Part shown: in pieces, positions 18,988 through 27,830 of the stretch
Numbering within the stretch: position 1 is the first letter of the stretch
How the letters are laid out: the number at the start of each line of letters is the position of its first letter
Origin: Gemmatimonadaceae bacterium
Lineage (GTDB): Bacteria; Gemmatimonadota; Gemmatimonadetes; Gemmatimonadales; Gemmatimonadaceae
NCBI GenBank assembly: GCA_019186945.1
Contig: JABAQJ010000017.1
Location: forward strand, 92,165-156,164
DNA: 64,000 nucleotides
Direction of reading: 5' to 3'
Made by a program: the position numbers and the translations under genes
The notes under the pieces: generated by a model
The model's input: the letters and a program-made list of their open reading frames with translations, nothing else
Told to the model about the DNA's origin: nothing
The model's database searches: none

Positions 18988-19102
18988 GAGTCATGGCGCA
19001 TTATGCTCCACAGGTGGTGAAATCGCCAGTGGGATATGCCCGGCGTCAGCCGTCAGGCATTCCCGCATACCGATGAGGTCGGTGAACCGCTGCCACAGTG
19101 GA

Positions 19103-19134
19103 ACCGCCCCGATCTGCGAGACAGTCGGGGCGGT
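19103..19134. terminator. perfect 10-bp stem-loop, putative terminator
   Basis: ACCGCCCCGA and TCGGGGCGGT form a perfect 10-bp G+C-rich stem around a 12-base loop, 43 bases beyond the stop of the small minus-strand gene at 19178. There is no T-run after it on either strand, so it would be a weak or Rho-assisted terminator, or an mRNA 3'-end stabiliser. Confidence 0.45.
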
Positions 19135-19177
19135 AGGCCATTCGCGAAGTCGATTCACCCGGTGCGCACGCCGCACC

Positions 19178-19429
19178 CTATTTCAGCTTCTTCCGCTTGC
19201 GGTTCTTGACGACTACCCCAGCTGCAACAACGGCGGCGGCCACACCCAAGGCAGTCGCAGCCACCTTCGCTCGGCGACGCTTCGCGGTCCGGCCCGAGAC
19301 CGAATCCGCCAACTTCGCCGATTTGTCAACGAGCGAGGACGCAGCCACCTTCGCCCGCTTGGAAATCGTCTTCGCTGTCTTGCCAGCTTCCTTCATCGCC
19401 TTCTTCGCGGTTCGTTCGAGCCCTGCCAT
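19178..19429 (-). CDS. small Lys/Ala-rich protein with C-terminal membrane helix
   Basis: 83 residues, strongly basic. Residues 1-55 are Lys/Ala/Arg-rich and helical-looking (AGLERTAKKAMKEAGKTAK), residues about 58-76 form a hydrophobic Ala/Val helix (ATALGVAAAVVAAGVVV), and the tail is KNRKRKKLK. The start at 19429 has an excellent ribosome binding site, GAGGTGACC directly before the ATG, which argues that this is a real gene; the open frame reaches 19519 but lacks such a site. The repeated Lys-Ala texture resembles histone H1-like or phasin-like proteins, and the membrane segment suggests anchoring. I do not recognise the family. It is divergent from the peptidoglycan-binding gene at 19581. 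Confidence 0.7.
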   Translation of the reverse strand: MAGLERTAKKAMKEAGKTAKTISKRAKVAASSLVDKSAKLADSVSGRTAKRRRAKVAATALGVAAAVVAAGVVVKNRKRKKLK

Positions 19430-19580
19430 GGTCACCTCGCTGGTGAAACGTTGCGTCGTCCCCTGTCCACGCCCCAATGTATGCCAGGCATCGCCACTGT
19501 GCGCGCTCTCGTAACTCACCCCGTCGACCGTGCCATAGCGTTCTCGCCCTTCGACTCAACCGATTTCGACAGGAAGACCG

Positions 19581-20789
19581 GTGATACGACTCGGTTCGTT
19601 CGACCCTGCGGTGTCCCCGGCCGCGCGCGAGGAATACCTGAGGCGCGTCGAGGAAGCAACGCGCGTACGCATTTCGGACCTCGCTGACGGAAGCGACCGC
19701 ATTGCGCTCGTCCCTCTGCAGACAGATGCACAACAACCGATGTCAGTTACCGACATCCAGCAGGGGCTGGCGGCGGCGGGTTTCTTTCCCAGCGGAGCCA
19801 TCGATGGTATCTGCGGCTACCGCACGCTCTCTGCCATGCGCCTGTTCCAGGAGTATGTCCGTACGGTCGAGGGTCTGCCGATGATTCCCGACGGACGATT
19901 CGGCGCTACGTCGCAGCAACAACTGAGGCGCTGGATTTCTGCTCGCCTGACGACACGATGGGAGCCGACCATCCGGGCATGGCGCACCGGACCGTCGGGC
20001 GCCGGCGAATACGCGGACTGGCTGAACTTGCTGGACCGGGTGAAACAGCGATATCTCGCCAGCCCCAACAGGATGCTGCAATTGGTTTCGGCATTCACCA
20101 GAGCGTCGGACACTCGCGACGTCACGCGCTGGGATTTCTCCCCTGATGCCATCCATCTGATCGGCGTACGTCGACAGGAAGCGTCAGGAAAGTTCGACGA
20201 CATCTTCGTTCTGTTGATCAAGGGCCTGGTATTCAAGTTCCAGGGTTCCACCGAGCCAGGATCATCCACGAATCCGGCGGGCGTCCCGTACCTGGTACAG
20301 GGACAACATGACTACCATTTCGGCTGGCACAAGAAGCAGTATCTCGCGCTTCGCCCGCTGCATCTGGACCGAGGCGTACTGGTAGTCCGCTCTGGGGATC
20401 TGCGACTGGACGAAGCCGACCTGGACAATGGTCTGGAGGCGAACGCATCGATCAACGTACATTGGGGCGGCAAGGGGAGGACGTTCGATGTGAAGTCCTG
20501 GTCCGAGGGCTGCCAGGTGATAAATGGATCGGCGTATGTCGACGACGAGGATGCGCTCATCGACTGCTCCACATTCGCCGCAGCCAACAACGGCGAACTG
20601 GCGGCGAACCCGTCGCGCACGCGCGGTGCGTACAACGTCCTGCTGGATCTGGTAACGGCCATGTCAGGCGATATGTCGAGCAATGCGGTGCGTTACACGC
20701 TGCTGGTGGAGTCCGACCTCGATCTCGCCCCTTCCCTGAAGCAGCGTCTCATCGACGCGCGTGCCAGGGCGGTCGCCATTCTCGCCTGA
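19581..20789 (+). CDS. peptidoglycan-binding protein with divergent YkuD-like (L,D-transpeptidase) C-domain
   Basis: 402 residues. Residues about 55-120 look like a PG_binding_1 domain: SVTDIQQGLAAAGFFPSGAI, DGICGYRTLSAMRLFQ and DGRFGATSQQQLRRW. The C-terminal half contains NVHWGG (H294) and, 17 residues later, SWSEGCQVI (C311). This echoes the H...SHGC catalytic arrangement of YkuD L,D-transpeptidases, but with Glu in place of the His before Gly-Cys and no following Arg. I infer a cell-wall enzyme or pseudoenzyme. The start is GTG at 19581, preceded by AGGA at 7 nt. No signal peptide is visible, which is unusual for a wall-acting protein and could mean export with another factor or injection-like delivery. 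The DJ-1/PfpI gene begins 26 nt downstream, probably in the same transcript. Confidence 0.7.
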   Translation: MIRLGSFDPAVSPAAREEYLRRVEEATRVRISDLADGSDRIALVPLQTDAQQPMSVTDIQQGLAAAGFFPSGAIDGICGYRTLSAMRLFQEYVRTVEGLPMIPDGRFGATSQQQLRRWISARLTTRWEPTIRAWRTGPSGAGEYADWLNLLDRVKQRYLASPNRMLQLVSAFTRASDTRDVTRWDFSPDAIHLIGVRRQEASGKFDDIFVLLIKGLVFKFQGSTEPGSSTNPAGVPYLVQGQHDYHFGWHKKQYLALRPLHLDRGVLVVRSGDLRLDEADLDNGLEANASINVHWGGKGRTFDVKSWSEGCQVINGSAYVDDEDALIDCSTFAAANNGELAANPSRTRGAYNVLLDLVTAMSGDMSSNAVRYTLLVESDLDLAPSLKQRLIDARARAVAILA

Positions 20790-20815
20790 CGCGCGTTCTA
20801 CCGAGGTATCGTCCC

Positions 20816-21418
20816 GTGCCCCTGACGACCGCGATCCTCCTGTTCGACGATGTGGAGGTGCTCGACTTCGCCGGCCCGTTCGAGGTATTCTCTGTGTGCG
20901 GCCGGCGTCACAAGTTCGAGCCGTTTACGGTCATTACGGTGGCCGAGCGAGCGCGGCCGGTGATCGCGAGGAACGGATTGAGCATCAACCCCGCGCACTC
21001 GTTCGCCGACTGCCCGGCGCTAGACATTCTCGTTGTGCCTGGCGGATACGGCACCCGGCGCGAGATGCACAGTCCGGTCATGCTCGAATGGGTCGCGGCA
21101 CAAGGCCGGACCGTGCAGTTCCTTCTCTCGGTCTGTACGGGCGCTCTGATTCTCGGCGCTGCCGGATTACTGGACGGCCTGGCGGCCACCACTCACCACC
21201 TGGCGTATGGCGAACTGCGCGCCGTGGCGGGCAAGACGGACGTGCGCGAAAACGCCCGCATCGTCGACAACGGACGCGTGATCCTCTCGTCCGGAGTGAG
21301 CGCCGGAATCGACATGGCCCTGCATGCGGTCTCGCGGATCCTCAGCCCGGAAATGGCCCGCGAGACCGCTCGCTACATGGAATACGAAGGGAACTGGACG
21401 GATCGATCCCGCGCGTAG
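20816..21418 (+). CDS. DJ-1/PfpI family protein (isonitrile hydratase/GATase1-like)
   Basis: 200 residues of the DJ-1/PfpI superfamily. The N-terminal strand TTAILLFDDVEVLDFAGPFEVF is typical of the AraC-regulator-like/isonitrile hydratase branch. The nucleophile elbow is LLSVCTGALILGAAGLLDG with Cys at residue 107, followed by TTHHLAYGEL and the strand SSGVSAGIDMAL. It could be an isonitrile hydratase-like enzyme or a deglycase; the family does not predict the substrate. The start is GTG at 20816 because GAGGT lies 8 nt upstream; the open frame further upstream overlaps the preceding gene in another register. The stop codon is directly adjacent to the convergent stop of the sortilin-like gene (21418/21419), leaving no room for a separate terminator. 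Confidence 0.85.
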   Translation: MPLTTAILLFDDVEVLDFAGPFEVFSVCGRRHKFEPFTVITVAERARPVIARNGLSINPAHSFADCPALDILVVPGGYGTRREMHSPVMLEWVAAQGRTVQFLLSVCTGALILGAAGLLDGLAATTHHLAYGELRAVAGKTDVRENARIVDNGRVILSSGVSAGIDMALHAVSRILSPEMARETARYMEYEGNWTDRSRA

Positions 21419-24400
21419 CTACGAAATCGTCTTCTTCGGGACGACGACGCCGGGAACGCCCTTCTCCTTCAGCAGCGCATTGAATCGTTCGATGTCGTTC
21501 ATCAACGCGTCGAGTCTGGCGCGGATCTGCGTCCACTGCGCCTCCACCTCGACCGCGCGGCTCGTCATTCCCTGCGTCGGTGCAGCATCGCTGTTGTCGA
21601 TGGCGCTTTGCAGGTAGGCGAACTGCGCGCTGATACCGTTCCGGAAATTGATGATGTCCTGCCCGTTCCTGGATTTAGCCTGCGCCATGCTCTCGTCGAC
21701 CGTGTCGGCGCGCGCTGCCAGACTCTGACCCATCGTTACCAGCTGCGCCCCATCGACGACGCCCTTGGCGCGATCGGCAGCATCCTTCACCTGGTCACGA
21801 ACGTTGCGCAGGTCCAGCACGCTTTGATGAATCTCGTTCATGCGCTGCCAGATCGACTTTGCCGCCGCGACGGCGCGTTCACGATCCGCATTCGACACGT
21901 CGACGCGTGGATCGCCAACGACGGTAACCTGCTCGGAGAGCGTGCGTCCATCCGCCAACAGGCGCACCGTGTATTGTCCCGGTGCCACACGGTAGCCGAT
22001 CACCGGGTCCGGCAAGAAAAGGCCCGGTACCGTGACGGGCGGCATGCTGCGAAGGTCCCATGCGAACGAGTTCATTCCTTTGCGTCCGGGCAGCGTTCCC
22101 GAGGCGGTTCCACCGCCGAAGGGTCTGCCGCCTCCGGCGGCGCTGCGGTTCGGATCGGGCTTGCTGCTGTAGGTGCGCACGATGTTGCCGGCAGCGTCGA
22201 CGATCTCCAGCTTCACCTCACGAGTGGAGTCAGCCGGCTGCGTCAACACGTACCGGATGTTCGCGCCGGGTACGGGATTCCGCCCCGCTCCGTTGCCGCT
22301 GCCAGCATCCCAGTCGATGCGTAACGCCTGACGCGGCTTGAACAGGAAGGGACCGGTCGCCACGCGCGCCTGGGCCATCTGACGCAGTGGCGTGACGTCG
22401 TCCATGATCCAGAAGGCGCGCCCCTCTGTCGAAATTGCCAGATCGTCGTGATGAACCTTGAGGTCCGTCACGGGCACGTGCGGCAGGTTCCTCTGCAACG
22501 ACTGCCAGTTACCGCCATCGTCGAAGGAGACGTAGACGCCGCGTTCGGTCCCGGCATAAAGCAGTCCCTTGAGAACGTTGTCTTCCCGGATCACGCGAGT
22601 CGCTTCCACGGTCGGTATCCCGGTCGTGATTCTGGTCCACGTCTGCCCGAAATCGGTCGTCCTGAACAGGTATGGCTGGTCGTCGTTCCACTTGTACCGC
22701 ATCATCGCGATGTAGGCCGTCCCCGCGTCGAAATGCGATGGATCTATCGCATTGACGATTGCATCGTTGGGTCCGTTCTTCGGCGTCACGTTTACCCACG
22801 TCTTCCCGTCGTCTCGCGTGAGTTGCACGTTGCCGTCGTCAGTGCCAACCCAGATGACCCCGCGTTGTACCGGCGATTCGCTCACCGCGAATATCGTCCC
22901 GTAGATCTCGCCGCCAGCGCCTTCGTTCGTGATCGGAAAGCCGCCGACTCCCTGCCTCGACTTGTCGTTCCGGGTCAGATCCGGACTGATGACGGTCCAC
23001 GTGAACCCTCGATCGTTGGAGCGGAAGACGACGTTGGCCGCGTGATAGATCGTGCTTCCGTCGTGCGGCGACCCCATGACGGGCGAGTTCCAGTTGAAGC
23101 GGTACTTCATCTGATCGCTCGGCTCAGCAAGACCTAACGCAGGCCATGACTGCACGTTCCTCCGCATCCCTGTCACCCGGTCGTATTCCTCTATGATCCC
23201 CTGATAGCAGTTTGCATACGTGAAGCGCGGATTCTTCGGGTCGAAGGTGACATGGGCGCTCTCGCAGCCGCCATGGATCTCCCAGTCCTTGTCGCCAATC
23301 TCGAACGAGCCGAATACGCGGCTCTTGATCGCCACCGATGTGTTGTCCTGCTGGCCACCGTACACGAAGTAGTCGGGCGCGTCGTCGGCGCTGATGCGGT
23401 AGATCTGCGCCGTTGGCTGGTTGTTCTGCGTGGACCACGACTTGCCGCCGTTGAGCGTGATCGACCCACCCCCATCGTTCGCGTTCGCCATCACCAGCGG
23501 ATTGGCCGGATTGATCCACAACCAGTGGTTGTCCCCGTGCGTGGCTGGCAACACCTGAAACGTTCGACCGCCGTCGATCGACTTCCAGATCGGCGCGTTC
23601 ATCACGTAGACGACGTCGGCATTCGTCGGATCGGCAAACACGTTCATGTAGTACCAGGAACGCGCGCGGATGTCCGTAGTTTCCACCAGCCGACGCCAGG
23701 TTGCACCTGCATCGTCCGAGCGGAAGAAACCGCCGTCGGCGGCCTCGATTATCGCGAAGACACGATCCGGATTGGCTGGCGACACGGCCACGCCGATCTT
23801 CCCCATCAACGCTGGCAAACCGTTCGTCAGGCGATTCCACGTCTCGCCACCGTCGGTCGACTTCCATATCCCGCTGTTCGGCCCGCCCGAGCGCACCTGC
23901 CAAGGCACACGCTGGTGCTCCCAGAACGCCGCGTACAGCACGCGCGGATTCGCAGGATCCATGCTGAGCGCGCTGACCCCGGCTTTGGGATCGACGAACA
24001 GCACGCGGCGAAACGTACGACCTCCATCGGTCGACTTGTAGACGCCACGATCCTCGGTCGGCGCCCAGCGACTCCCTTGCGCCCCGACATAGACGATGTC
24101 GCTATTCCTTGGGTGGACGACGACGGCGGAGATCTGCTTTGTCGCCTCCAGCCCCAGATGCGACCACGTTCGGCCAGCGTCGGTCGACTTGTAGACGCCG
24201 TCGCCGTGCGACGACGCAACGCCACGCACCGGATGCTCGCCCATACCGACGTATATCACGTTCGGATCGTCGTCAGCTACCGCGATCGCCCCAACGCTGC
24301 CTGTCCTGAAATACTTGTCGGTTATGTTGCGCCAATTGAGTCCCGCATCGTCGGTCTTCCACACACCACCGCCAGTCGTGCCCATGTAGAACGTCAGAGG

Positions 24401-24634
24401 TTGCGACGGAACCCCGGCGATCGCGACCGCACGTCCGCCACGGAACGGGCCGATGGAGCGCCATTCGAGCGCCTGCAGTAGAGACGAGTCGACAGCGGGC
24501 GCCGCGATCGGCGCCTGAGCGACGGTCTGAGGCGCGGTACGCGGGCGCTGGCCGCGCACCTCGATCGGAACACTGAGCACGATCGCCGCGAGCGACGCGG
24601 CAACAAGGCGGGGAAAACGATGAAGTCGCAGCAT
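21419..24634 (-). CDS. large sortilin-like (VPS10/BNR) propeller protein
   Basis: 1071 residues. Signal peptide in MLRLHRFPRLVAASLAAIVLSVPIEVRG. Two seven-bladed-type propellers are built from VPS10/Asp-box strands: GGGVWKTDDAGLNW, GDGVYKSTDAGRTW, RGVYKSTDGGRTF, GIWKSTDGGETW, GFFRSDDAGATWRR and so on. A C-terminal beta-sandwich (YVLTQPADSTREVKLEI) and a helical segment (VAAAKSIWQRMNEIHQSVLD) follow. This is a very common but uncharacterised secreted architecture; sialidase or xyloglucanase activity is often annotated by fold only. The ATG at 24634 is chosen because it opens the signal peptide; the frame is open to 25330 but there it overlaps the M20 peptidase gene, which is coding in another frame. 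It is paralogous to 28033-31047. Confidence 0.87.
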   Translation of the reverse strand: MLRLHRFPRLVAASLAAIVLSVPIEVRGQRPRTAPQTVAQAPIAAPAVDSSLLQALEWRSIGPFRGGRAVAIAGVPSQPLTFYMGTTGGGVWKTDDAGLNWRNITDKYFRTGSVGAIAVADDDPNVIYVGMGEHPVRGVASSHGDGVYKSTDAGRTWSHLGLEATKQISAVVVHPRNSDIVYVGAQGSRWAPTEDRGVYKSTDGGRTFRRVLFVDPKAGVSALSMDPANPRVLYAAFWEHQRVPWQVRSGGPNSGIWKSTDGGETWNRLTNGLPALMGKIGVAVSPANPDRVFAIIEAADGGFFRSDDAGATWRRLVETTDIRARSWYYMNVFADPTNADVVYVMNAPIWKSIDGGRTFQVLPATHGDNHWLWINPANPLVMANANDGGGSITLNGGKSWSTQNNQPTAQIYRISADDAPDYFVYGGQQDNTSVAIKSRVFGSFEIGDKDWEIHGGCESAHVTFDPKNPRFTYANCYQGIIEEYDRVTGMRRNVQSWPALGLAEPSDQMKYRFNWNSPVMGSPHDGSTIYHAANVVFRSNDRGFTWTVISPDLTRNDKSRQGVGGFPITNEGAGGEIYGTIFAVSESPVQRGVIWVGTDDGNVQLTRDDGKTWVNVTPKNGPNDAIVNAIDPSHFDAGTAYIAMMRYKWNDDQPYLFRTTDFGQTWTRITTGIPTVEATRVIREDNVLKGLLYAGTERGVYVSFDDGGNWQSLQRNLPHVPVTDLKVHHDDLAISTEGRAFWIMDDVTPLRQMAQARVATGPFLFKPRQALRIDWDAGSGNGAGRNPVPGANIRYVLTQPADSTREVKLEIVDAAGNIVRTYSSKPDPNRSAAGGGRPFGGGTASGTLPGRKGMNSFAWDLRSMPPVTVPGLFLPDPVIGYRVAPGQYTVRLLADGRTLSEQVTVVGDPRVDVSNADRERAVAAAKSIWQRMNEIHQSVLDLRNVRDQVKDAADRAKGVVDGAQLVTMGQSLAARADTVDESMAQAKSRNGQDIINFRNGISAQFAYLQSAIDNSDAAPTQGMTSRAVEVEAQWTQIRARLDALMNDIERFNALLKEKGVPGVVVPKKTIS

Positions 24635-24764
24635 GGGTCGTGGGATAACTGAAGGGCGCCGCCGCGCTGGAGTAGCGGGACGTCGAGAAACTACTGCCGC
24701 CGAGACAAGCGCGGAACGCGTGGTATGGCTGGTAATCGCCGTACCGAGGTTCGGTGCAATCCGG

Positions 24765-26051
24765 TTACTGAACGACCCGGCTGGTTGCGGCGGTGCCGTC
24801 GCTGAGGGCGACCGCAAGCAACAGGACCATCTTCGCTGCCGGCAACGCACTCGGCCAGTACGCCCATTCGGAGAGCGTGTGCTGGTTCCCTCCAACCGAC
24901 CGGCCGATCGAGATGGACGGAATCCCGCGCACCACGCCCATGTTCGCGTCCGTCGAGCCGGTCGCGACAGCGTCTTTCCCGGAAGGACCGATGTCGATAC
25001 CCAGGAAGTTGTGAACGTCGATTGCCGTCTGGACGATCGGGTGTGAACGAGCGTTGGTAAGCATCGCTTCGGTACCCCCGGCCCTGTTGTGCTGCACGAT
25101 CTCCTTCCTCGTCTCCACGCCTTCCTGCCTCGCTGCGGCCACCACGACGCGGTCAATCTCGCCATCCAGCGAGTCGAGCAAGGCCGGATTCGGCGAGCGG
25201 AGATCCATGGTGAAGTACAGTTCCTGCGGGATGCCGTTGAAGATCGCGCCGCCGTGCACCTGCCCCACGTTGGCGACAGCGCCGTTAGGCAGCGGCGGGA
25301 AACGCAACGCGTATACTTGTCCGATTGCATCCGCCAGCGCCTTCACCGGGGTTGGCTTGCCACGCGATGTCACGGTGTGCGATCCCGGGCCCGTAAAGAA
25401 GTACCTGGTCCAGTAGATGCCGAGCGCCCCGTAGTTGATCGGTCCCAGCCCACCGTCCATCGCGACGAGGATGTCTGGCTTCGGGTTGTGCTCCAGCCAG
25501 TAGTCCATGCCGCGCAAGCCGAGTTCCTCCTGGGTCGTGCCTATGAACACGAAGTTGGCGGCGGTCTTGATGGCGGCCGCGCGCATGGCCCGAATGACGG
25601 CGAGCATGTTCGCGACGCTGGCGCTGTTATCGAAGATCCCCGGCGCTCGAAGAGTGTCGCCATCGCGCCGCACCGTGAGGTCTGTCGCTGGCGGATGAAC
25701 GATGTCGATGTGGGCGGCGAAGACTATCGTCGGCCCGGGGCGTCGTTCCTTGAGGCGCCCGACCACGTTCCCGATCGAATCGACGGTTACCGACATCCCT
25801 TCCGCCTCCATCATTCGTCGCAAGTAGACGCCGCGCTCCTGCTCGTGTTCGGACTTTCCCGGCATTTCGGCAATGCGAATCCACTCTTCGACCTGCTTCG
25901 GGAAATTGCGTTCGAGATACGTCAGCGCCGACTTGACGTCCGGACGTTCGGCAAGTGCGGGCGACCACAGCGTAGGGTACGACCGCTGAGCGCCCAGCAT
26001 GCCGAACGGGGAGACGACGAGTAGAAGGAAGCAGAAGATGCGTGCGGACAT
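24765..26051 (-). CDS. secreted M20-family metallopeptidase
   Basis: 428 residues with signal peptide MSARIFCFLLLVVSPFGMLGAQ. M20 zinc signatures are present: AAHIDIVHPP (first His/Asp pair), GIFDNSASVANM (bridging Asp region), IGTTQEELGLRG (catalytic Glu-Glu), DGG, a dimerisation domain insert (about 220-330), and the late block GSTDANMGVVRGIPSISIG where a His is usual and Asn is seen. It would hydrolyse dipeptides or acyl-amino acids in the periplasm. The start at 26051 opens the signal peptide. The sortilin-like gene starts 130 bases downstream on the same strand, so co-transcription is possible. Function beyond peptidase/amidase cannot be read. Confidence 0.88.
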   Translation of the reverse strand: MSARIFCFLLLVVSPFGMLGAQRSYPTLWSPALAERPDVKSALTYLERNFPKQVEEWIRIAEMPGKSEHEQERGVYLRRMMEAEGMSVTVDSIGNVVGRLKERRPGPTIVFAAHIDIVHPPATDLTVRRDGDTLRAPGIFDNSASVANMLAVIRAMRAAAIKTAANFVFIGTTQEELGLRGMDYWLEHNPKPDILVAMDGGLGPINYGALGIYWTRYFFTGPGSHTVTSRGKPTPVKALADAIGQVYALRFPPLPNGAVANVGQVHGGAIFNGIPQELYFTMDLRSPNPALLDSLDGEIDRVVVAAARQEGVETRKEIVQHNRAGGTEAMLTNARSHPIVQTAIDVHNFLGIDIGPSGKDAVATGSTDANMGVVRGIPSISIGRSVGGNQHTLSEWAYWPSALPAAKMVLLLAVALSDGTAATSRVVQ

Positions 26052-26264
26052 CGGAGTCTCGCGATCCAGGGTTCCCAAATATCGACGTCGGTCGACCACG
26101 GCGCGATGCGCGTGTCGTCGAATGCAACCCGGCGCGCGTGAACGACGTGTCGTTCATGCTCCGTCTTCCGGCTATCTCGTGGCCTCGCTCGCCTGGAACG
26201 ACGCGTACGGTGGCGCTCACTGGGACGCTTCTGTGAGCCTTCACAGTCGCCTGAACGCTGACGG

Positions 26265-26591
26265 TTAGCACTTCGTCAGGAAAGGAGCCCAAGTCGCCGC
26301 AAGGCGGATCTGGCGGACAGGTGACACCGCCGTCGCGAACGACGATTGTCTTGAACGCCGCAATCGATCCCCGAAACGCACGTGTGGCGCGAGATCTCGC
26401 TCGAGCATGACCGTTGCGCCGAGTCCTTTGCCGGCTCCACCCTGATCGTTGGCCTGATAGACGCCCATTCCTAACCCTGCCAGTACGCGCACTTCCGAGT
26501 GCATGTGCTGCGCAGCAGCTGACCGTGCGCCTGCCAGAAAAAGCGCGATGACCGAGACGGCCCAAACGACGGCGACGGACTGGGTCCGCAT
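26265..26591 (-). CDS. short secreted protein, possible beta-barrel remnant
   Basis: 108 residues from the ATG at 26591. Signal peptide: VAVVWAVSVIALFLAGARSAAAQ. The next stretch (SEVRVLAGLGMGVYQ, KGLGATVMLERDLAPHVRFG) has the alternating pattern of an outer-membrane beta-barrel start, and the end (QIRLAATWAPF) could be a closing strand. It is much shorter than usual barrels, and the middle (DRLRRSRQSSFATA) does not look barrel-like, so an internal frameshift or truncation is possible. No ribosome binding site is evident. The 213 bases to the M20 start hold no other clear gene. Confidence 0.45.
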   Translation of the reverse strand: MRTQSVAVVWAVSVIALFLAGARSAAAQHMHSEVRVLAGLGMGVYQANDQGGAGKGLGATVMLERDLAPHVRFGDRLRRSRQSSFATAVSPVRQIRLAATWAPFLTKC

Positions 26592-26762
26592 CGTGCTACC
26601 AGAACCCGAGCGGTGGTCCCCGATAGGGGAGCCAGTCGAATACACGCAAGTGAAGGGTTGCTCGCATGGGGCCGAACCAGCACGTGGCGGCAGCAGGCCA
26701 GACGCAACAAAGTCGATCGACACCCGAGCAGATTCGCCAGGCGCTTAGCCAGGACATTTCGC

Positions 26763-27716
26763 CTACTTCTTGGCCATCAGCGTCTTCTTCACCCATCCCT
26801 CGCCGCTCGAACCCTGGACCTTCAGGAAACCATCGGATTCCTCGCCCAGGAAAACAACTTCGTCCGTCTTCTTCAGCATCGACACGACCTTGGCGGCATC
26901 ATTCGCCTCGGCCAAGAGCTTCACGTTATCGATCTTGGGGGCGAGGACCGTACCCTCCGCGAACGTCGCCCCAGCCTTGGTGTCCGCACCGGAAAGCCCG
27001 GTCGCCTTGAACTTGTCCGCACGGCCCATCAGTTCCGGATCCGCCTTGATGGCAGTGACGATGTTGTTGAAGTTATCGAGGTATGACGCGGCGATGACCT
27101 TCCCTTCGGCCGTGTTGGTGTATCCGCCAACCGCACCAACCGCGCCGCCGGCCCAGCCTAACGCGCCGAGTGCGAAGTCGGTTTTCTTCGCCTTCCCTTC
27201 AGCCGCGGCAACCTGAATCGTCGTCCGCGCATCCGCGATCAACATGGAGGTCTGCGCTTCCTTGAACTTCAGACCTCCGGCGATAGCCGCAAGGCCGGAA
27301 CGGCGACCAAGGAGACCGCCGACCGCCCCGCCAACGCCACCGGCGTTCGGATTGCTGATGACGACGGCAGGCGTCAGGATGAAATCAGCGGCCTTCATCT
27401 GCCCACCGCCCATGTTCTCGTCCTGTTGCAGCTCCCCGGCCTTCGCCAGCTCGCGTTCCTGCTTGATGTTGTTCATCGCCTGGCCTCGTTCCACAACCAG
27501 GAAACACTTCGACTGCTGCACCATCATGCGGATCAGACCCGTCGGCGACCCGAGCTGATAGCGCTGCAGGGCGATGAGATACTCGTTCTGTGGCTCGACG
27601 ACGGCGAGGGTGCCGATCGGCTTGTCACACTTCTGCAGCTGGTCCTTCGTATCCTGCGCGCCCGCCGACGTTGCGACGAGGCCAAGCGCAGCGATTGCTA
27701 CCCGGTACGTGCTCAT
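26763..27716 (-). CDS. CsgG-like secreted protein with C-terminal SH3-type domain
   Basis: 317 residues. Signal peptide MSTYRVAIAALGLVATSAGAQ, without a lipobox Cys. Residues about 35-200 resemble the CsgG/HfaB family: IGTLAVVEP, LIRMMVQQSKCFLVVERGQAMNNIKQERELA, then a Gly-rich stretch (GGVGGAVGGLLGRRSG) where CsgG has its channel loops, and LIADARTTIQVAAAEGKAKKTDF. The last 60 residues form a bacterial SH3-like domain (VKLLAEANDAAKVVSML..GSSGEGWVKKTLMAKK). CsgG forms the curli export pore; no curli genes are near, so this is probably one of the CsgG-related outer-membrane proteins of unknown role. Of the candidate starts at 27731 (GTG), 27725 and 27716, the last has GGAG about 10 nt upstream and opens the signal peptide. 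Confidence 0.75.
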   Translation of the reverse strand: MSTYRVAIAALGLVATSAGAQDTKDQLQKCDKPIGTLAVVEPQNEYLIALQRYQLGSPTGLIRMMVQQSKCFLVVERGQAMNNIKQERELAKAGELQQDENMGGGQMKAADFILTPAVVISNPNAGGVGGAVGGLLGRRSGLAAIAGGLKFKEAQTSMLIADARTTIQVAAAEGKAKKTDFALGALGWAGGAVGAVGGYTNTAEGKVIAASYLDNFNNIVTAIKADPELMGRADKFKATGLSGADTKAGATFAEGTVLAPKIDNVKLLAEANDAAKVVSMLKKTDEVVFLGEESDGFLKVQGSSGEGWVKKTLMAKK

Positions 27717-27792
27717 TCCTGTCATCTCCACAAGTTGAACGGGCTGCGCCCGTAAGATCCATGTTGCACGGGGACGCGCTACAGCTACGGGA

Positions 27793-27830
27793 AACCAGAT
27801 GCTTCGTCAAGAACCAGATGCTTCGTCAAG
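27793..27830. repeat. perfect 19-bp tandem duplication
   Basis: The 19-base unit AACCAGATGCTTCGTCAAG occurs twice head to tail (27793-27811 and 27812-27830), in the 316-base divergent region between the CsgG-like gene and the second sortilin-like gene. The rest of that region shows no gene. The unit could be a duplicated binding site or a simple slippage product. Confidence 0.85.

Noticed and set aside
24635..25330. N-terminal extension of the first sortilin-like gene.
   Set aside because: This part overlaps the M20 peptidase, which is coding in another frame; the real protein starts with a signal peptide at 24634.
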